Made by a program: the position numbers and the translations under genes
Notes under the pieces: model-generated
The model's database searches: none
What the model was told of the DNA's origin: nothing
Seen by the model: the letters and a program-made list of their open reading frames with translations, nothing else
Assembly: GCA_035622975.1 (NCBI GenBank)
Contig: DASPUH010000090.1
Coordinates: forward strand, 1-33,873
DNA: 33,873 nucleotides
Source: DASPUH01 sp035622975
GTDB lineage: Bacteria; Chloroflexota; Limnocylindria; Limnocylindrales; CSP1-4
Reading direction: 5' to 3'
Shown here: one piece after another, positions 7,670 through 15,643 of the stretch
Layout: each line of letters opens with the position of its first letter
Numbering within the stretch: position 1 is the stretch's first letter

Positions 7670-7675
7670 TACCAT
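7670..7675 (+). promoter_or_regulatory. Candidate -10 box of csaA (leaderless)
   Basis: TACCAT ends 6 nt before the csaA ATG, with no Shine-Dalgarno between. Together with the mgtC box it makes a 47-bp divergent control region. Confidence 0.5.
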
Positions 7676-7681
7676 CGGCCG

Positions 7682-8047
7682 ATGGCCACGACCCGTCCGC
7701 TGCTGCCTGCCGGCTCGGCATCGTGGGCCGACTTCGAGCGCCTTGATCTGCGGGTCGGGCGGATCGTGGCTGCCGAGCCGTTCCCCCAGGCGCGGCGGCC
7801 GGCTTACCGCCTGACGATCGACCTGGGGCCCGGCGGCCTGCGTCGAAGCTCCGCGCAGCTCCCCGCCACGTACCCCGATCCGACGGCCCTCCTGGGGCGC
7901 CTCGTGGTAGTCGTCGCCAACTTCGCACCCAAGCGCATCGCCGGCTTCTCCAGCGAGGTCCTCGTCCTGGGGGCCCTGCCGGCGGATGGCCGGATCCCCC
8001 TCCTGGGCGTGGACCCCGGTGCCGCGCCCGGCGACCCCGTGGGCTGA
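7682..8047 (+). CDS. csaA: CsaA-like tRNA-binding OB-fold protein
   Basis: CsaA is a small dimeric OB-fold protein related to the C-terminal tRNA-binding domain of methionyl-tRNA synthetase, with reported chaperone and secretion-related activity. Family features are visible along the whole 121 residues: FERLDLRVGRIVAAEPFPQARRPAYRL, LRRSSAQLPATY, LLGRLVVVVANFAPKRIAGFSSEVLVLG and IPLLGVDPGAAPGDPVG. The length matches the family. The gene stands alone between mgtC and dnaA. Confidence 0.9.
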   Translation: MATTRPLLPAGSASWADFERLDLRVGRIVAAEPFPQARRPAYRLTIDLGPGGLRRSSAQLPATYPDPTALLGRLVVVVANFAPKRIAGFSSEVLVLGALPADGRIPLLGVDPGAAPGDPVG

Positions 8048-8214
8048 ACCGCGCCCGGCCGTGGCCGAGCGGTCACGAGCGCCGGATGATCGCTGACGCC
8101 GACGCGTCGCGGCCGTCGGGCCAGAGGGTCCGGCGGGCTGCGCGACCGCCCTGCAGGCGGCTTCGCCGAGTGGCATCATCGTTCGTCACCGGCCCCCGGG
8201 CCGCTCCTCGTCAG

Positions 8215-8229
8215 TACTCCCAGGGAGTA
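8215..8229. promoter_or_regulatory. 15-bp palindrome upstream of the dnaA promoter
   Basis: TACTCCC-A-GGGAGTA is a perfect inverted repeat located 14 bp before the proposed -35 box of dnaA. Its size and position fit the operator of a dimeric regulator. No binding protein can be named. Confidence 0.45.
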
Positions 8230-8243
8230 TCCGAACTTCATCG

Positions 8244-8273
8244 TTGCAGGGCCCCTCGGGCCGGTGCTACTCT
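8244..8273 (+). promoter_or_regulatory. Candidate dnaA promoter
   Basis: TTGCAG (8244-8249) and TACTCT (8268-8273) are separated by 18 bp. Transcription would begin near 8280, about 180 nt before the dnaA ATG. Confidence 0.5.
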
Positions 8274-8461
8274 CTGCCGACCCCCAGCGCCGGGACGCCG
8301 GAGGTGCGCCAGGAGACGGCCCGCCGGTCACGCCCGGGACCCAGCCCGACCGCCCGTCGCCGCCCGTTCGAGCCGCCCGCGCCACCCAGTCGGGGCCGGC
8401 CGGCAGCGAGTCCCGCAGCCCAGTCCAAGGTCATCCTCCATTCCTCGGGGTCGTGCTATCG

Positions 8462-9811
8462 ATGGACGCGAAGCAGGTGTGGCGCGCCGCGTTGGGCGAG
8501 CTCCAGGTGTCCCTCTCGCCCGCCAACTACGAGACATGGCTGCGCGACACCGCCCTCGTGGAAGTGGATGACAGCCGCTTCCGCGTGGCCGTCCCCAACG
8601 GCTTCGCCAAGGACTGGCTGGAGACCCGCTACCGTTCGCTGATCAGCCAGACGCTGGCCCGCGTCGTGGGCTACAGCGTGACCGTCGAGTTCGAGGTGCG
8701 GGAGGCGCCGGCTCCGGTGCGCGAAAGCACCGCCGAGGCTCACCCGGTCCGCCTGGAACCCACGCGTGTCGGCGGCGAAGGCGCGGCGGTCGGGCTGAAC
8801 CCGCGCTACACCTTCGGCACCTTCATCGTCGGCTCGGCCAACCGGCTGGCCCACGCCGCCAGCCTCTCGGTCGCCGAGCGGCCCGGACATGCCTACAACC
8901 CGCTCTTCCTGTACGGCGGGGTCGGCCTTGGCAAGACGCACCTCATGCACGCCATCGGCAATCAGGTGCTCTCGCGGCTGCCCCGCAAGCGGGTCGTCTA
9001 CGCCACCAGCGAGAAGTTCACCAACGAGTTCATCACCAGCATCCAGCAGGGCAAGATCGACGAGTTCCGAGCGCGGTACCGCAAGATCGACCTGCTGCTG
9101 ATCGACGACATCCAGTTCATCGCCGACAAGGAACGGACCCAGGAGGAGTTCTTCCACACGTTCAATGCGATCCATGAGGACGGCAAGCAGATCGTCCTCT
9201 CCAGCGACCGGCCGCCCAAGGCCATCCTGACCCTGGAGGAACGGCTGCGCAGCCGCTTCGAATGGGGCCTCATCGCCGACCTGACGGCGCCCGACCTCGA
9301 GACGCGGATCGCCATCCTGCGGGCCAAGGCGGAAGACCAGGCGGTCGGCGTGGGCTCGGACGTCATCGAGTTCATCGCCCGCAAGGTGGCCAGCAACATC
9401 CGCGAGCTGGAGGGCGCGCTCAACCGCATCGTGGCCTATGCCAGCATGGGTGGCCAGCCGATCACCATCGAGCTGGCCCAGGCCGTCCTCTCCAACGTCC
9501 TGTACAACCCCAAGAAGCGGAGCGTCACGCCCGAACGCGTCGCGCAGGCCGTGTCCGACTACTACGGCGTCGATCTGGAGGCGCTGCGCGGGGAGAAGCG
9601 CGACAAGGCCATCGTCACGCCCCGCCAGATCGCCATGTACCTCATGCGCTCGGAGACGGACGTCTCGCTCATGCGCATCGGCGCGGAACTGGGCGGGCGT
9701 GATCACTCGACCGTCCTGTACGCATGCGACAAGATCGCCCGCGAAACGGCCGAGAACGACGAGTTGCGCCGCGAGCTGGCGGCCGTCCGCGAGCTGCTCT
9801 ACGCCGACTGA
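8462..9811 (+). CDS. dnaA: Chromosomal replication initiator protein DnaA
   Basis: DnaA binds DnaA boxes, melts oriC and recruits the replicative helicase. The 449-residue protein has the family length. Domain I begins with KQVWRAALGELQVSLSPANYETWL. A short linker precedes the AAA+ domain, with NPRYTFGTFIVGSANRLAHAA, the Walker A GGVGLGKTH near residue 153, Walker B LLLIDDIQF, and the sensor region LSSDRPPKAI. Domain IV ends with GGRDHSTVLYACDKI, the DnaA-box-binding signature. The start ATG 8462 begins the conserved domain I. It is followed by oriC and dnaN. Confidence 0.98.
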   Translation: MDAKQVWRAALGELQVSLSPANYETWLRDTALVEVDDSRFRVAVPNGFAKDWLETRYRSLISQTLARVVGYSVTVEFEVREAPAPVRESTAEAHPVRLEPTRVGGEGAAVGLNPRYTFGTFIVGSANRLAHAASLSVAERPGHAYNPLFLYGGVGLGKTHLMHAIGNQVLSRLPRKRVVYATSEKFTNEFITSIQQGKIDEFRARYRKIDLLLIDDIQFIADKERTQEEFFHTFNAIHEDGKQIVLSSDRPPKAILTLEERLRSRFEWGLIADLTAPDLETRIAILRAKAEDQAVGVGSDVIEFIARKVASNIRELEGALNRIVAYASMGGQPITIELAQAVLSNVLYNPKKRSVTPERVAQAVSDYYGVDLEALRGEKRDKAIVTPRQIAMYLMRSETDVSLMRIGAELGGRDHSTVLYACDKIARETAENDELRRELAAVRELLYAD

Positions 9812-10194
9812 GGGCCGCCCGCGGCGTCGCGGCAGTCAGGGGCGGCGACCCTGTTCCGGGCGCGTTCCTGTGGAGAAGCCGCCCGAATCTGTGGATAACA
9901 GGGGTCACTTGTGGACAAGCCGTCCGCGGCGCGGTCCCGTCCCGGATGGACCGGGCGCCCGCCAAGCCACGGCCACCCACCAGCCGTCCCCTTCCGCTGG
10001 CCCCTCGTCCACCACCGTCCCCCGGTCCGTCCACCGAGTCGGGACGCTGGTGCCAGCGTCGGTCTCCACCGTCTCCACAGGCATATGACGGTGAGGCGTT
10101 AGATGAGAAGATTCAGGAAGAAAGACCACCCAGCACGACCGACCCGTGGAGACCGCGGCACGGCGGCTCCCCGGCTCGAGGGAGACCCCCGACC
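9812..10194. other. Replication origin oriC (dnaA-dnaN gap) with DnaA boxes
   Basis: Three boxes in the same orientation lie here. They are TGTGGAGAA (9869-9877), the perfect box TGTGGATAA (9890-9898) and TGTGGACAA (9910-9918), spaced 21 and 20 bp apart, about two helical turns. A weaker opposite box, GTCTCCACA, lies at 10071-10079. A relatively AT/purine-rich strip at about 10080-10128 could be the unwinding element. No gene is supported here. The dnaN frame stays open upstream, but its conserved start is at 10195. Gene context and the regular box array make this the likely origin. Confidence 0.8.
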
Positions 10195-11310
10195 GTGAAG
10201 CTCTCGGTGATGCAGGAGAACCTGGCGCGCGGCCTCCAGGTCGTCAGCCGGGCCGTCAGTTCCCGCAGCGCGTTGCCTGTCCTGGCCAATGTCCTCCTGC
10301 GGACCGAAGACGCCGGCCTGAAGCTCACAGCCACCAACCTGGAGATCGGCATCACGGTGTGGGTGCCCGGTCGCATCGAGACCGATGGCGCCCTGACCGT
10401 CCCCGCTCGCCTCATGTCAGACGTGGTCAACTCGCTGCAGCCCTCGGAGCGGGTCGACCTCGAAGTGGAGGATGGCACGCTGCGGCTCCACTGCGGCCGC
10501 CAGAAGGCCGCCCTGCGGGGCATCGACGCCGAGGAGTTCCCGGTCATCCCCGCCGCCGGCGAACGGCCTACGACCCGCATCAGCCAGCGCGCCATGCGCC
10601 AGGCGCTCAGTGAGGTCGCCTTCGCCGCTGCCACCGACGAGGCTCGCCCCATCCTGACCGGCGTCCTCACCCGCTTCGAGGGTGACCGCGTCACGCTGGC
10701 GGCCGCCGACAACTACCGCATCGCGGTCAAGACGCTGACGACCATGGATCCAGTGGAGGAGACCAGCGTCGTCGTGCCGGCCCGGACGTACCTGGAGCTC
10801 GAACGCCTCCTGACCGACACCGACGACCCGGTGGACATCCTGCTTGCGCCGGCCAAGAACCAGGTCGTCTTCCACCTGGAGGGCACCGAACTGGTGAGCC
10901 GCCTCATCGACGGCCAATTCCCCAACTACCAGCAGGTCATGCCCAGCTCGTTCACGGCCCGCGCGGTCGTCGACCGCGAGGCCCTCCTGAAGGCCGTCCG
11001 CGTCTCGGCACTCATCGCCAGCAACTCCGCCAACGTCGTCAAGGTCCGCGTGGAGGAGGCTTCGACCGGCCTCCTGACGATCGCCGCGGCGGCCGACGTG
11101 GGGGACACCGAGGGCCAGGTGGAGGCCTCGGTGGAGGGTGAGCCCATGACCATCGCCTTCAACGCCCGCTACCTCCAGGAGGCACTCCAGAACGTACGCG
11201 CCGAGCAGGTGGCGCTCGAATTCAGCGGGCCGCTGTCACCCGGCGTCATGAAGCCGGTCGGCGACCCGGGCTACGTGCACGTCATCATGCCAGTCCGCAC
11301 CCCGTCCTGA
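10195..11310 (+). CDS. dnaN: DNA polymerase III beta sliding clamp
   Basis: The beta clamp is a ring-shaped dimer that tethers polymerase III to DNA. The 371-residue protein shows the three repeated clamp domains. It begins VKLSVMQENLARGLQVVSRAVSSR, with ALPVLANVLL and LTATNLEIGI in domain I, VAFAAATDEARPILTGVL in domain II, and LIDGQFPNYQQVMP and AFNARYLQEAL in domain III. It ends in the typical VHVIMPVR. The GTG at 10195 is chosen because it begins the conserved first strand and follows GAGGGAG. The open frame upstream covers oriC and is not DnaN-like. Confidence 0.97.
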   Translation: MKLSVMQENLARGLQVVSRAVSSRSALPVLANVLLRTEDAGLKLTATNLEIGITVWVPGRIETDGALTVPARLMSDVVNSLQPSERVDLEVEDGTLRLHCGRQKAALRGIDAEEFPVIPAAGERPTTRISQRAMRQALSEVAFAAATDEARPILTGVLTRFEGDRVTLAAADNYRIAVKTLTTMDPVEETSVVVPARTYLELERLLTDTDDPVDILLAPAKNQVVFHLEGTELVSRLIDGQFPNYQQVMPSSFTARAVVDREALLKAVRVSALIASNSANVVKVRVEEASTGLLTIAAAADVGDTEGQVEASVEGEPMTIAFNARYLQEALQNVRAEQVALEFSGPLSPGVMKPVGDPGYVHVIMPVRTPS

Positions 11311-11353
11311 CGGCCAGCGTCCCGGCCGCCCCCGCGCGCGCCGGAGGGCAGCC

Positions 11354-12481
11354 ATGCGCATCGATCGCCTCGTCGTGACGGGCTTCCGCAGCTACGACGA
11401 GCTCGTCCTGGAGCCGCCGCCGGGCCCGCAGATCCTGTATGGGGCGAACGCGGCGGGCAAGACCAACCTGGTCGAGGCGCTCGTGGTGCTGGCCCGCGGC
11501 GGTTCGCACCGGGCCGCCGATCCCGAGTTGATCGCCTGGTCGGCGGAACTGGCGCGCCTGGAGGCCGGGGTCAGTCACGGCGCGGGGCACGGGCCGGACG
11601 TGGTGGAGGTCGTCATACCCCGGCCCGCCGTCGGGGCGGCCGCCCGCAAGCGCATCCGCATCAACGGTGTCCCGCGCCGCGCCCCGGCGCTGGGCCAGGC
11701 GCTCCAGGTCGTCCTCTTCGCACCGGAGGAGATGCTCCTCGTGGTGGGTTCGCCGGGCCTCCGGCGAGCCGCCCTCGACGCCCTGGCCGCCGCGCGCTCG
11801 CCGGCCCACGGCCGGGCGCTGGCCACGTACGGGCGTGCCCTCGCCCAGCGCAACAGCCTGTTGCGGTCTATCCGGGAGGGCACCGCGGGCCGCGAACAGC
11901 TGCCCTACTGGGATGCCTTGCTCATCGAGGAGGGCGGGGCCATCGTGGCCGGCCGCCTGGCCGCCCTGGCCGCCCTGGCCGAGCCGCTGGCCGCGGCCCA
12001 TGCCGAGATCGCGCCGGGCGAGGGCCGCCTGACGATGGGGTACCTGACCAATGCCCCGGTCGGGCCCGACGAATCGCCCGCCCAGGCCATCAGGCGGCGG
12101 CTCGCGGAGACGGCCGACAAGGAGCTGTGGAACGGCGCCACGCTCGTCGGACCCCACCGCGACGACATCGCCTTCCGGCTGGACGACCGGCCGCTGGCGG
12201 CGTTCGCCTCGCGCGGCCAGCAGCGCACGGCGATCCTGGCCCTCAAGCTGGCCGAGGTCGATCTGCTGACGTCGCCGGAGGGCGAGCCGCCCCTGCTGCT
12301 GCTCGACGACGTGTTCAGCGAGCTCGACCCGCTGCGGCGAGCCCACCTGGTGCGCCGCATCCAGGCGCTGCCGCAGGCGTTCATCACCACGACCGCCCTG
12401 GCCGACCTGGACCCCGAGCTCGTGGCCGCCTCGACCGCCTGGCGGGTGACCCCGGGTCGCGTCCAACGGAGCGCCGCATGA
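11354..12481 (+). CDS. recF: DNA replication and repair protein RecF
   Basis: RecF is an SMC-like ATPase that with RecO and RecR loads RecA at single-strand gaps. Visible elements are the N-terminal LVVTGFRSYDEL, the Walker A GANAAGKTN (residues 30-38), the ABC-type signature FASRGQQRT and the Walker B LLLLDDVFSELD. The 375 residues fit the family. The Ala/Arg-rich stretches reflect the GC-rich codon usage. It lies 43 bp after dnaN, and its stop overlaps the DUF721 start (ATGA). Confidence 0.95.
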   Translation: MRIDRLVVTGFRSYDELVLEPPPGPQILYGANAAGKTNLVEALVVLARGGSHRAADPELIAWSAELARLEAGVSHGAGHGPDVVEVVIPRPAVGAAARKRIRINGVPRRAPALGQALQVVLFAPEEMLLVVGSPGLRRAALDALAAARSPAHGRALATYGRALAQRNSLLRSIREGTAGREQLPYWDALLIEEGGAIVAGRLAALAALAEPLAAAHAEIAPGEGRLTMGYLTNAPVGPDESPAQAIRRRLAETADKELWNGATLVGPHRDDIAFRLDDRPLAAFASRGQQRTAILALKLAEVDLLTSPEGEPPLLLLDDVFSELDPLRRAHLVRRIQALPQAFITTTALADLDPELVAASTAWRVTPGRVQRSAA

Positions 12482-12852
12482 CGAGCCGGCGCCGGCCGAT
12501 GCGGCGACTGGGCGACCTGCTGCCCCCGGCCGCCCAGGCGCTGGGCCTGGAGGAGCCGCTGCTGCGCGGCCGGGCGATGGCGGCCTGGAGCCGCCTGGTG
12601 GCCGAACGCGTGCCCGCCGCGGCCGGCACCAGCACGCTCCTGGACCTGCGCGAGGACGGGACGATCGTCGCGGCCGCGCCGACGCAGATCGTGGCCCAGG
12701 AGCTGGTGCTGCGGGCCGACGAGCTGCTGGCGGCGTTCGCCCAGGCCCCCGGCGGCCGCCACATGCGCGAGTTGCGGGTCGTCGTCCGGCCTTCCGGACC
12801 TGCCGGCCGGCCACCGGGAGTGGGCGGCGGAGCGCCGGGCGGGCGCGTGTAG
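12478..12852 (+). CDS. DUF721 protein, probable DciA-type helicase operator
   Basis: The 124-residue protein starts at ATG 12478, overlapping the recF stop by four bases. It fits the DUF721 pattern: a helical N terminus (RRPMRRLGDLLPPAAQALGL), then the family's Trp in AMAAWSRLVAERVPAAAGTS, a beta region (LLDLREDGTIVAAAPTQIVAQELVL) and a Pro/Gly-rich tail. DUF721 proteins, named DciA, help load replicative helicase in bacteria lacking DnaC/DnaI. The order dnaA-dnaN-recF-DUF721 is the same as in mycobacteria. The family call is fairly secure and the role is inferred from context. Confidence 0.8.
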   Translation: MTSRRRPMRRLGDLLPPAAQALGLEEPLLRGRAMAAWSRLVAERVPAAAGTSTLLDLREDGTIVAAAPTQIVAQELVLRADELLAAFAQAPGGRHMRELRVVVRPSGPAGRPPGVGGGAPGGRV

Positions 12853-12855
12853 ACT
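12850..12855 (+). promoter_or_regulatory. Candidate -10 box of the PP2C-like gene (leaderless)
   Basis: TAGACT ends 9 nt before the ATG at 12865 and overlaps the DUF721 stop codon. No Shine-Dalgarno is visible. Confidence 0.45.
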
Positions 12856-12864
12856 AGGCCCCCC

Positions 12865-15108
12865 ATGGCCGTCCGACTGCACCTCAAGCCGGGGCTCGTG
12901 GCCGCCGCGGACCGCCTGCCGACCTCGCCCGACACCGTGGTGGTGGTCGAGCCCACGATCGGCTCCATCAGTCGCTCCAAGGGCAACCTCTACGCCATCG
13001 TGACCGGCCGGCCGGGCAGCGGCAGCCGGGCCGCAGAGGCCACGCGCCTGGTCGCCGAGACCATCGAGCGGCAGTTCTACTACGACGAGTCGGCCGGCAT
13101 CCCGGTGTGCCTCGAGAAGGCCGTGCGCAGCGCCAACCAGCGGCTGCGGCACGGCCGCGAGAGCCACGGGCTGGCGCCCGGTGCCGTCGGCGCGGCGGTG
13201 GCCGTGGTCCGGGGCCACGAGCTGTATGTGGCCACCATCGGCGACGCGGACGCCTTCCTGGTGCGCCAGGCGCGCCTCCTGACGCTGCCCGAGGACGAGC
13301 GCGGCGCCGGGCTGCCGGCCGCCGGCGAGGTGGAGGTGGACGTGTGGCGCGGCGACATGGTCGTCGGCGACACGCTCATCCTCAGCGCCCACAACGTGAC
13401 CACCACGGTCGGCCTCGAGGAGATCAAGAACGCCGCTGTGACCCTCCACCCGCAGTCGGCGGCGGAGCATCTGCACCACCTGTTCGTGGCCGGTGGCGGC
13501 GAGCAGTCGGACGCGCTCATGGTCATGGAGGCGGCCGAGATGCCGGCCACCCGCACCGACCGCAAGCTGACCCCGGTCCGCGCCGCAGAGCCGCTGGCGG
13601 GCGCGCCGGACCGTTCGCCGATCCCGCTCGCCGACCCGCTCGTGGGGGCCGCCGGCGCGGTGCAGGGCGGCGCACGCGTTGCTCGTGAGGCCGTCTCCGG
13701 GGCGGCCGCCGGGGCGATGGAGCACCTGACCGACCTGCTGCCGCGCCGGCGCACGTCCTACCGCCGCGTCGTGCCGCTGGCCGACCGGACGGCCTCGCAG
13801 CGCCGCGTGGCCATCGCGTTCCTGGGCTTCCTCGTGCTGCTGGTGGCCCTTGCCGGCGTCGTCTGGTTCATCGGCGGCCTGGGCCATCCCAACGTGGCGG
13901 CGGTGAGCAACGCCCAGCAGGCGATCCAGGCGGCCACCGACGACATGAGCCAGGTGACGAACGGCAACCTCCTGGTCAACGAGCCGACGCGAGCCCGCAC
14001 CATCCTCCAGGACGCGTGGCACCAGCTGGTCCAGGCCGCCGCGTTCGGCGCCCCGGCCTCGTCGCTGGCCGACCTCAAGGGCCGGGTGTCGGCCGCGCTC
14101 GACCAGCTCTACGACGTGAGCTACACGACCTCGCAGGTGCTTCTCACGCTCGACAAGATCGACGCGACCCCGGACCTGCAGGGCCTCATCGTGGGTCCCG
14201 ACGGCGCCGCCTACCTCATCGACACGGCCAACGGCTCGGTGGTCCGCGTCGACCTGGCGGCGCGCACGGCCAGGGTCGTGGTCCAGAAGGGCCAGAAGGG
14301 CATCGCCGCGCCACGTCTGCTCACGACGGCCGGGCCGGACGTGCTGATCGTCGACGCGGCGCAGGGCCTCTGGCGCTGGGCACCGTCGGACGCGAAGGGT
14401 GACGGCACGCTGGCCCGCCTTTCGATCACCGCGCCCGCCCCCCTGGCCCCTGACGTGACGGCCATCGCCGCGTACCTGCGCAACTTCAACACCGGCCTGT
14501 ACAACTTCTACACGGTCGATCCGGCGGCGCAGCAGATCGTGCGGTACCAGCCCACGGCCGCCGGCGGGGGCTACGTGACCAGCTCCAATTACCTGACCGC
14601 CCCGACCGACCTGACGGGCGTCCACGACATGGACATCGTGGACGGCTACGTCTTCACGCTCTCCAGCGACGGCATCACCCGCTACTTCAGCGGCCAGGCA
14701 AGCTCCTTCTCCCTGGACGTCCCACCGGACCAGGGCGACATGCGGCCGGGCCACGACTACCGGCTGCTGAACGCCACCGGGGCCGCCCCGACCGATCGCC
14801 TGTGGGTGTGGGACGCGACCTACGCGCGCATCCTGGAGTTCTCGCGCACCGATGGCAGCTACATCGGCCAGTTCCTGGTGGCGGACGGCGGGAGTGGCTT
14901 CGTGGGCCTGCGCGGCATGGCCGTCGTGCTGGGCAAGGCCGGCCAGCCGCCCGCGGTCGTGTGGATCACCGCTGCGCAGGTCATGGTCAGTCCGCTGGCC
15001 GCGGTCAGCGGACCGGGCGCCTCGCCGTCCCCGTCGGCCAGCCCGTCGCCCAGCCCGCACGCCACGCCCCGGCCGACCGCCAAGCCCAAGGCCACCCCCA
15101 AACGCTGA
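12865..15108 (+). CDS. Membrane protein: degenerate PP2C-like domain, TM helix, extracytoplasmic propeller
   Basis: Residues 1-220 follow the layout of a PP2C Ser/Thr phosphatase: NLYAIVTGRPGSGSRAAEA, then VATIGDADAFLV, LILSAHNVTTTV and SDALMVMEA. Key metal ligands are changed: the DG motif is T47-G48, the SDG Asp is H176, and only the last Asp (D216) remains. It is probably a pseudophosphatase. A basic/Ala-rich linker leads to a single TM helix (about residues 315-337). Next comes a predicted extracytoplasmic repeat region with propeller-like blades (LIVGPDGAAYLIDTANGSVVRVD; DRLWVWDATYARILEFSRTDG). The protein ends in a Ser/Pro/Lys-rich tail. At 747 residues it may be a transmembrane sensor. 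Its ligand and partner are unknown. Confidence 0.75.
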   Translation: MAVRLHLKPGLVAAADRLPTSPDTVVVVEPTIGSISRSKGNLYAIVTGRPGSGSRAAEATRLVAETIERQFYYDESAGIPVCLEKAVRSANQRLRHGRESHGLAPGAVGAAVAVVRGHELYVATIGDADAFLVRQARLLTLPEDERGAGLPAAGEVEVDVWRGDMVVGDTLILSAHNVTTTVGLEEIKNAAVTLHPQSAAEHLHHLFVAGGGEQSDALMVMEAAEMPATRTDRKLTPVRAAEPLAGAPDRSPIPLADPLVGAAGAVQGGARVAREAVSGAAAGAMEHLTDLLPRRRTSYRRVVPLADRTASQRRVAIAFLGFLVLLVALAGVVWFIGGLGHPNVAAVSNAQQAIQAATDDMSQVTNGNLLVNEPTRARTILQDAWHQLVQAAAFGAPASSLADLKGRVSAALDQLYDVSYTTSQVLLTLDKIDATPDLQGLIVGPDGAAYLIDTANGSVVRVDLAARTARVVVQKGQKGIAAPRLLTTAGPDVLIVDAAQGLWRWAPSDAKGDGTLARLSITAPAPLAPDVTAIAAYLRNFNTGLYNFYTVDPAAQQIVRYQPTAAGGGYVTSSNYLTAPTDLTGVHDMDIVDGYVFTLSSDGITRYFSGQASSFSLDVPPDQGDMRPGHDYRLLNATGAAPTDRLWVWDATYARILEFSRTDGSYIGQFLVADGGSGFVGLRGMAVVLGKAGQPPAVVWITAAQVMVSPLAAVSGPGASPSPSASPSPSPHATPRPTAKPKATPKR

Positions 15109-15126
15109 GCCGCGCTGCACCGGGCG

Positions 15127-15132
15127 TAGAAT
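15127..15132 (+). promoter_or_regulatory. Candidate -10 box of the DUF151 gene (leaderless)
   Basis: TAGAAT, the same hexamer as at the tmRNA promoter, ends 7 nt before the ATG at 15140. No Shine-Dalgarno is present. Confidence 0.55.
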
Positions 15133-15139
15133 CGCCGTC

Positions 15140-15643
15140 ATGCCGCCAGGGCTGAACGCGATGGTCGTCGAGAGCGTGCGCATCCACATGCTGACGTCCC
15201 AGCACGTCGTGATCCTCAAGGAAGCGGATCGCGACCGCTACCTGCCCATCTGGGTCGGAGCCAACGAGGCCGATGCGATCGCCCGGCGGCTCCAGGGCGT
15301 CGTGCCCGAGCGACCGCTCACCCACGACCTCTTCGCCACGGCCCTCGACGAGCTGGGCGTCCAGCTCAAGCAGGTCATCATCTCCGAGCTGGCCGACGAG
15401 ACATACCGGGCGCGGCTGATCATGGAGCTTGGCGACCGCACGGTGGACGTCGACGCCCGCTCGAGCGATGCGATCGCCCTGGCCCTCCGCGCCGGCGTCG
15501 TCATCTACGCCACCGACGACGTCCTGGAGCGGGCCGGCGTGACGCCGGCGGAGGCGGACACGATCGACGAGGAGCGCCTCTCGGTGTTCCGCGACTTCGT
15601 CAACTCGCTGGACGTGCCCGAGCCGCCGGAGGGCGAGAGCTAG
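15140..15643 (+). CDS. DUF151 / bifunctional-nuclease-domain protein
   Basis: The 167-residue protein carries the BFN (DUF151) fold over most of its length. Markers are VVILKEADRDRYLPIWVGANEADAIA, LTHDLFATALDELGVQLKQVII, YRARLIMELGDRTVDVDARSSDAIALALR and the IYATDDVLERAG segment. Plant and bacterial relatives have reported RNase/DNase activity, but many family members are uncharacterised. The ATG at 15140 is chosen because it begins the conserved region and matches the leaderless promoter geometry. Its stop shares CTAG with the convergent GT2 gene. Confidence 0.88.
   Translation: MPPGLNAMVVESVRIHMLTSQHVVILKEADRDRYLPIWVGANEADAIARRLQGVVPERPLTHDLFATALDELGVQLKQVIISELADETYRARLIMELGDRTVDVDARSSDAIALALRAGVVIYATDDVLERAGVTPAEADTIDEERLSVFRDFVNSLDVPEPPEGES

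Larger units (their letters stand above)
8048..8461 (+). other. Intergenic region upstream of dnaA
   Basis: No gene is supported here. It contains a 15-bp palindrome (8215-8229) and the likely dnaA promoter (8244-8273), leaving about 180 nt of untranslated leader. No clear DnaA box was seen in this gap. The frame of dnaA stays open back to a GTG at 8264. That extension would be Pro/Arg-rich low-complexity sequence unlike DnaA domain I, so I treat it as leader. Confidence 0.5.

Noticed and set aside
8264..8461. N-terminal extension of DnaA from GTG 8264
   Set aside because: The extension is Pro/Arg-rich and unlike DnaA domain I, and it starts inside the proposed promoter. ATG 8462 gives the normal length.
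11905..15219. Very long minus-strand open frame opposite recF, DUF721 and the PP2C-like gene
   Set aside because: It is antisense to genes with clear domains, has Arg/Gly/His-rich repetitive composition and no recognisable motif. Such frames are common in GC-rich DNA.
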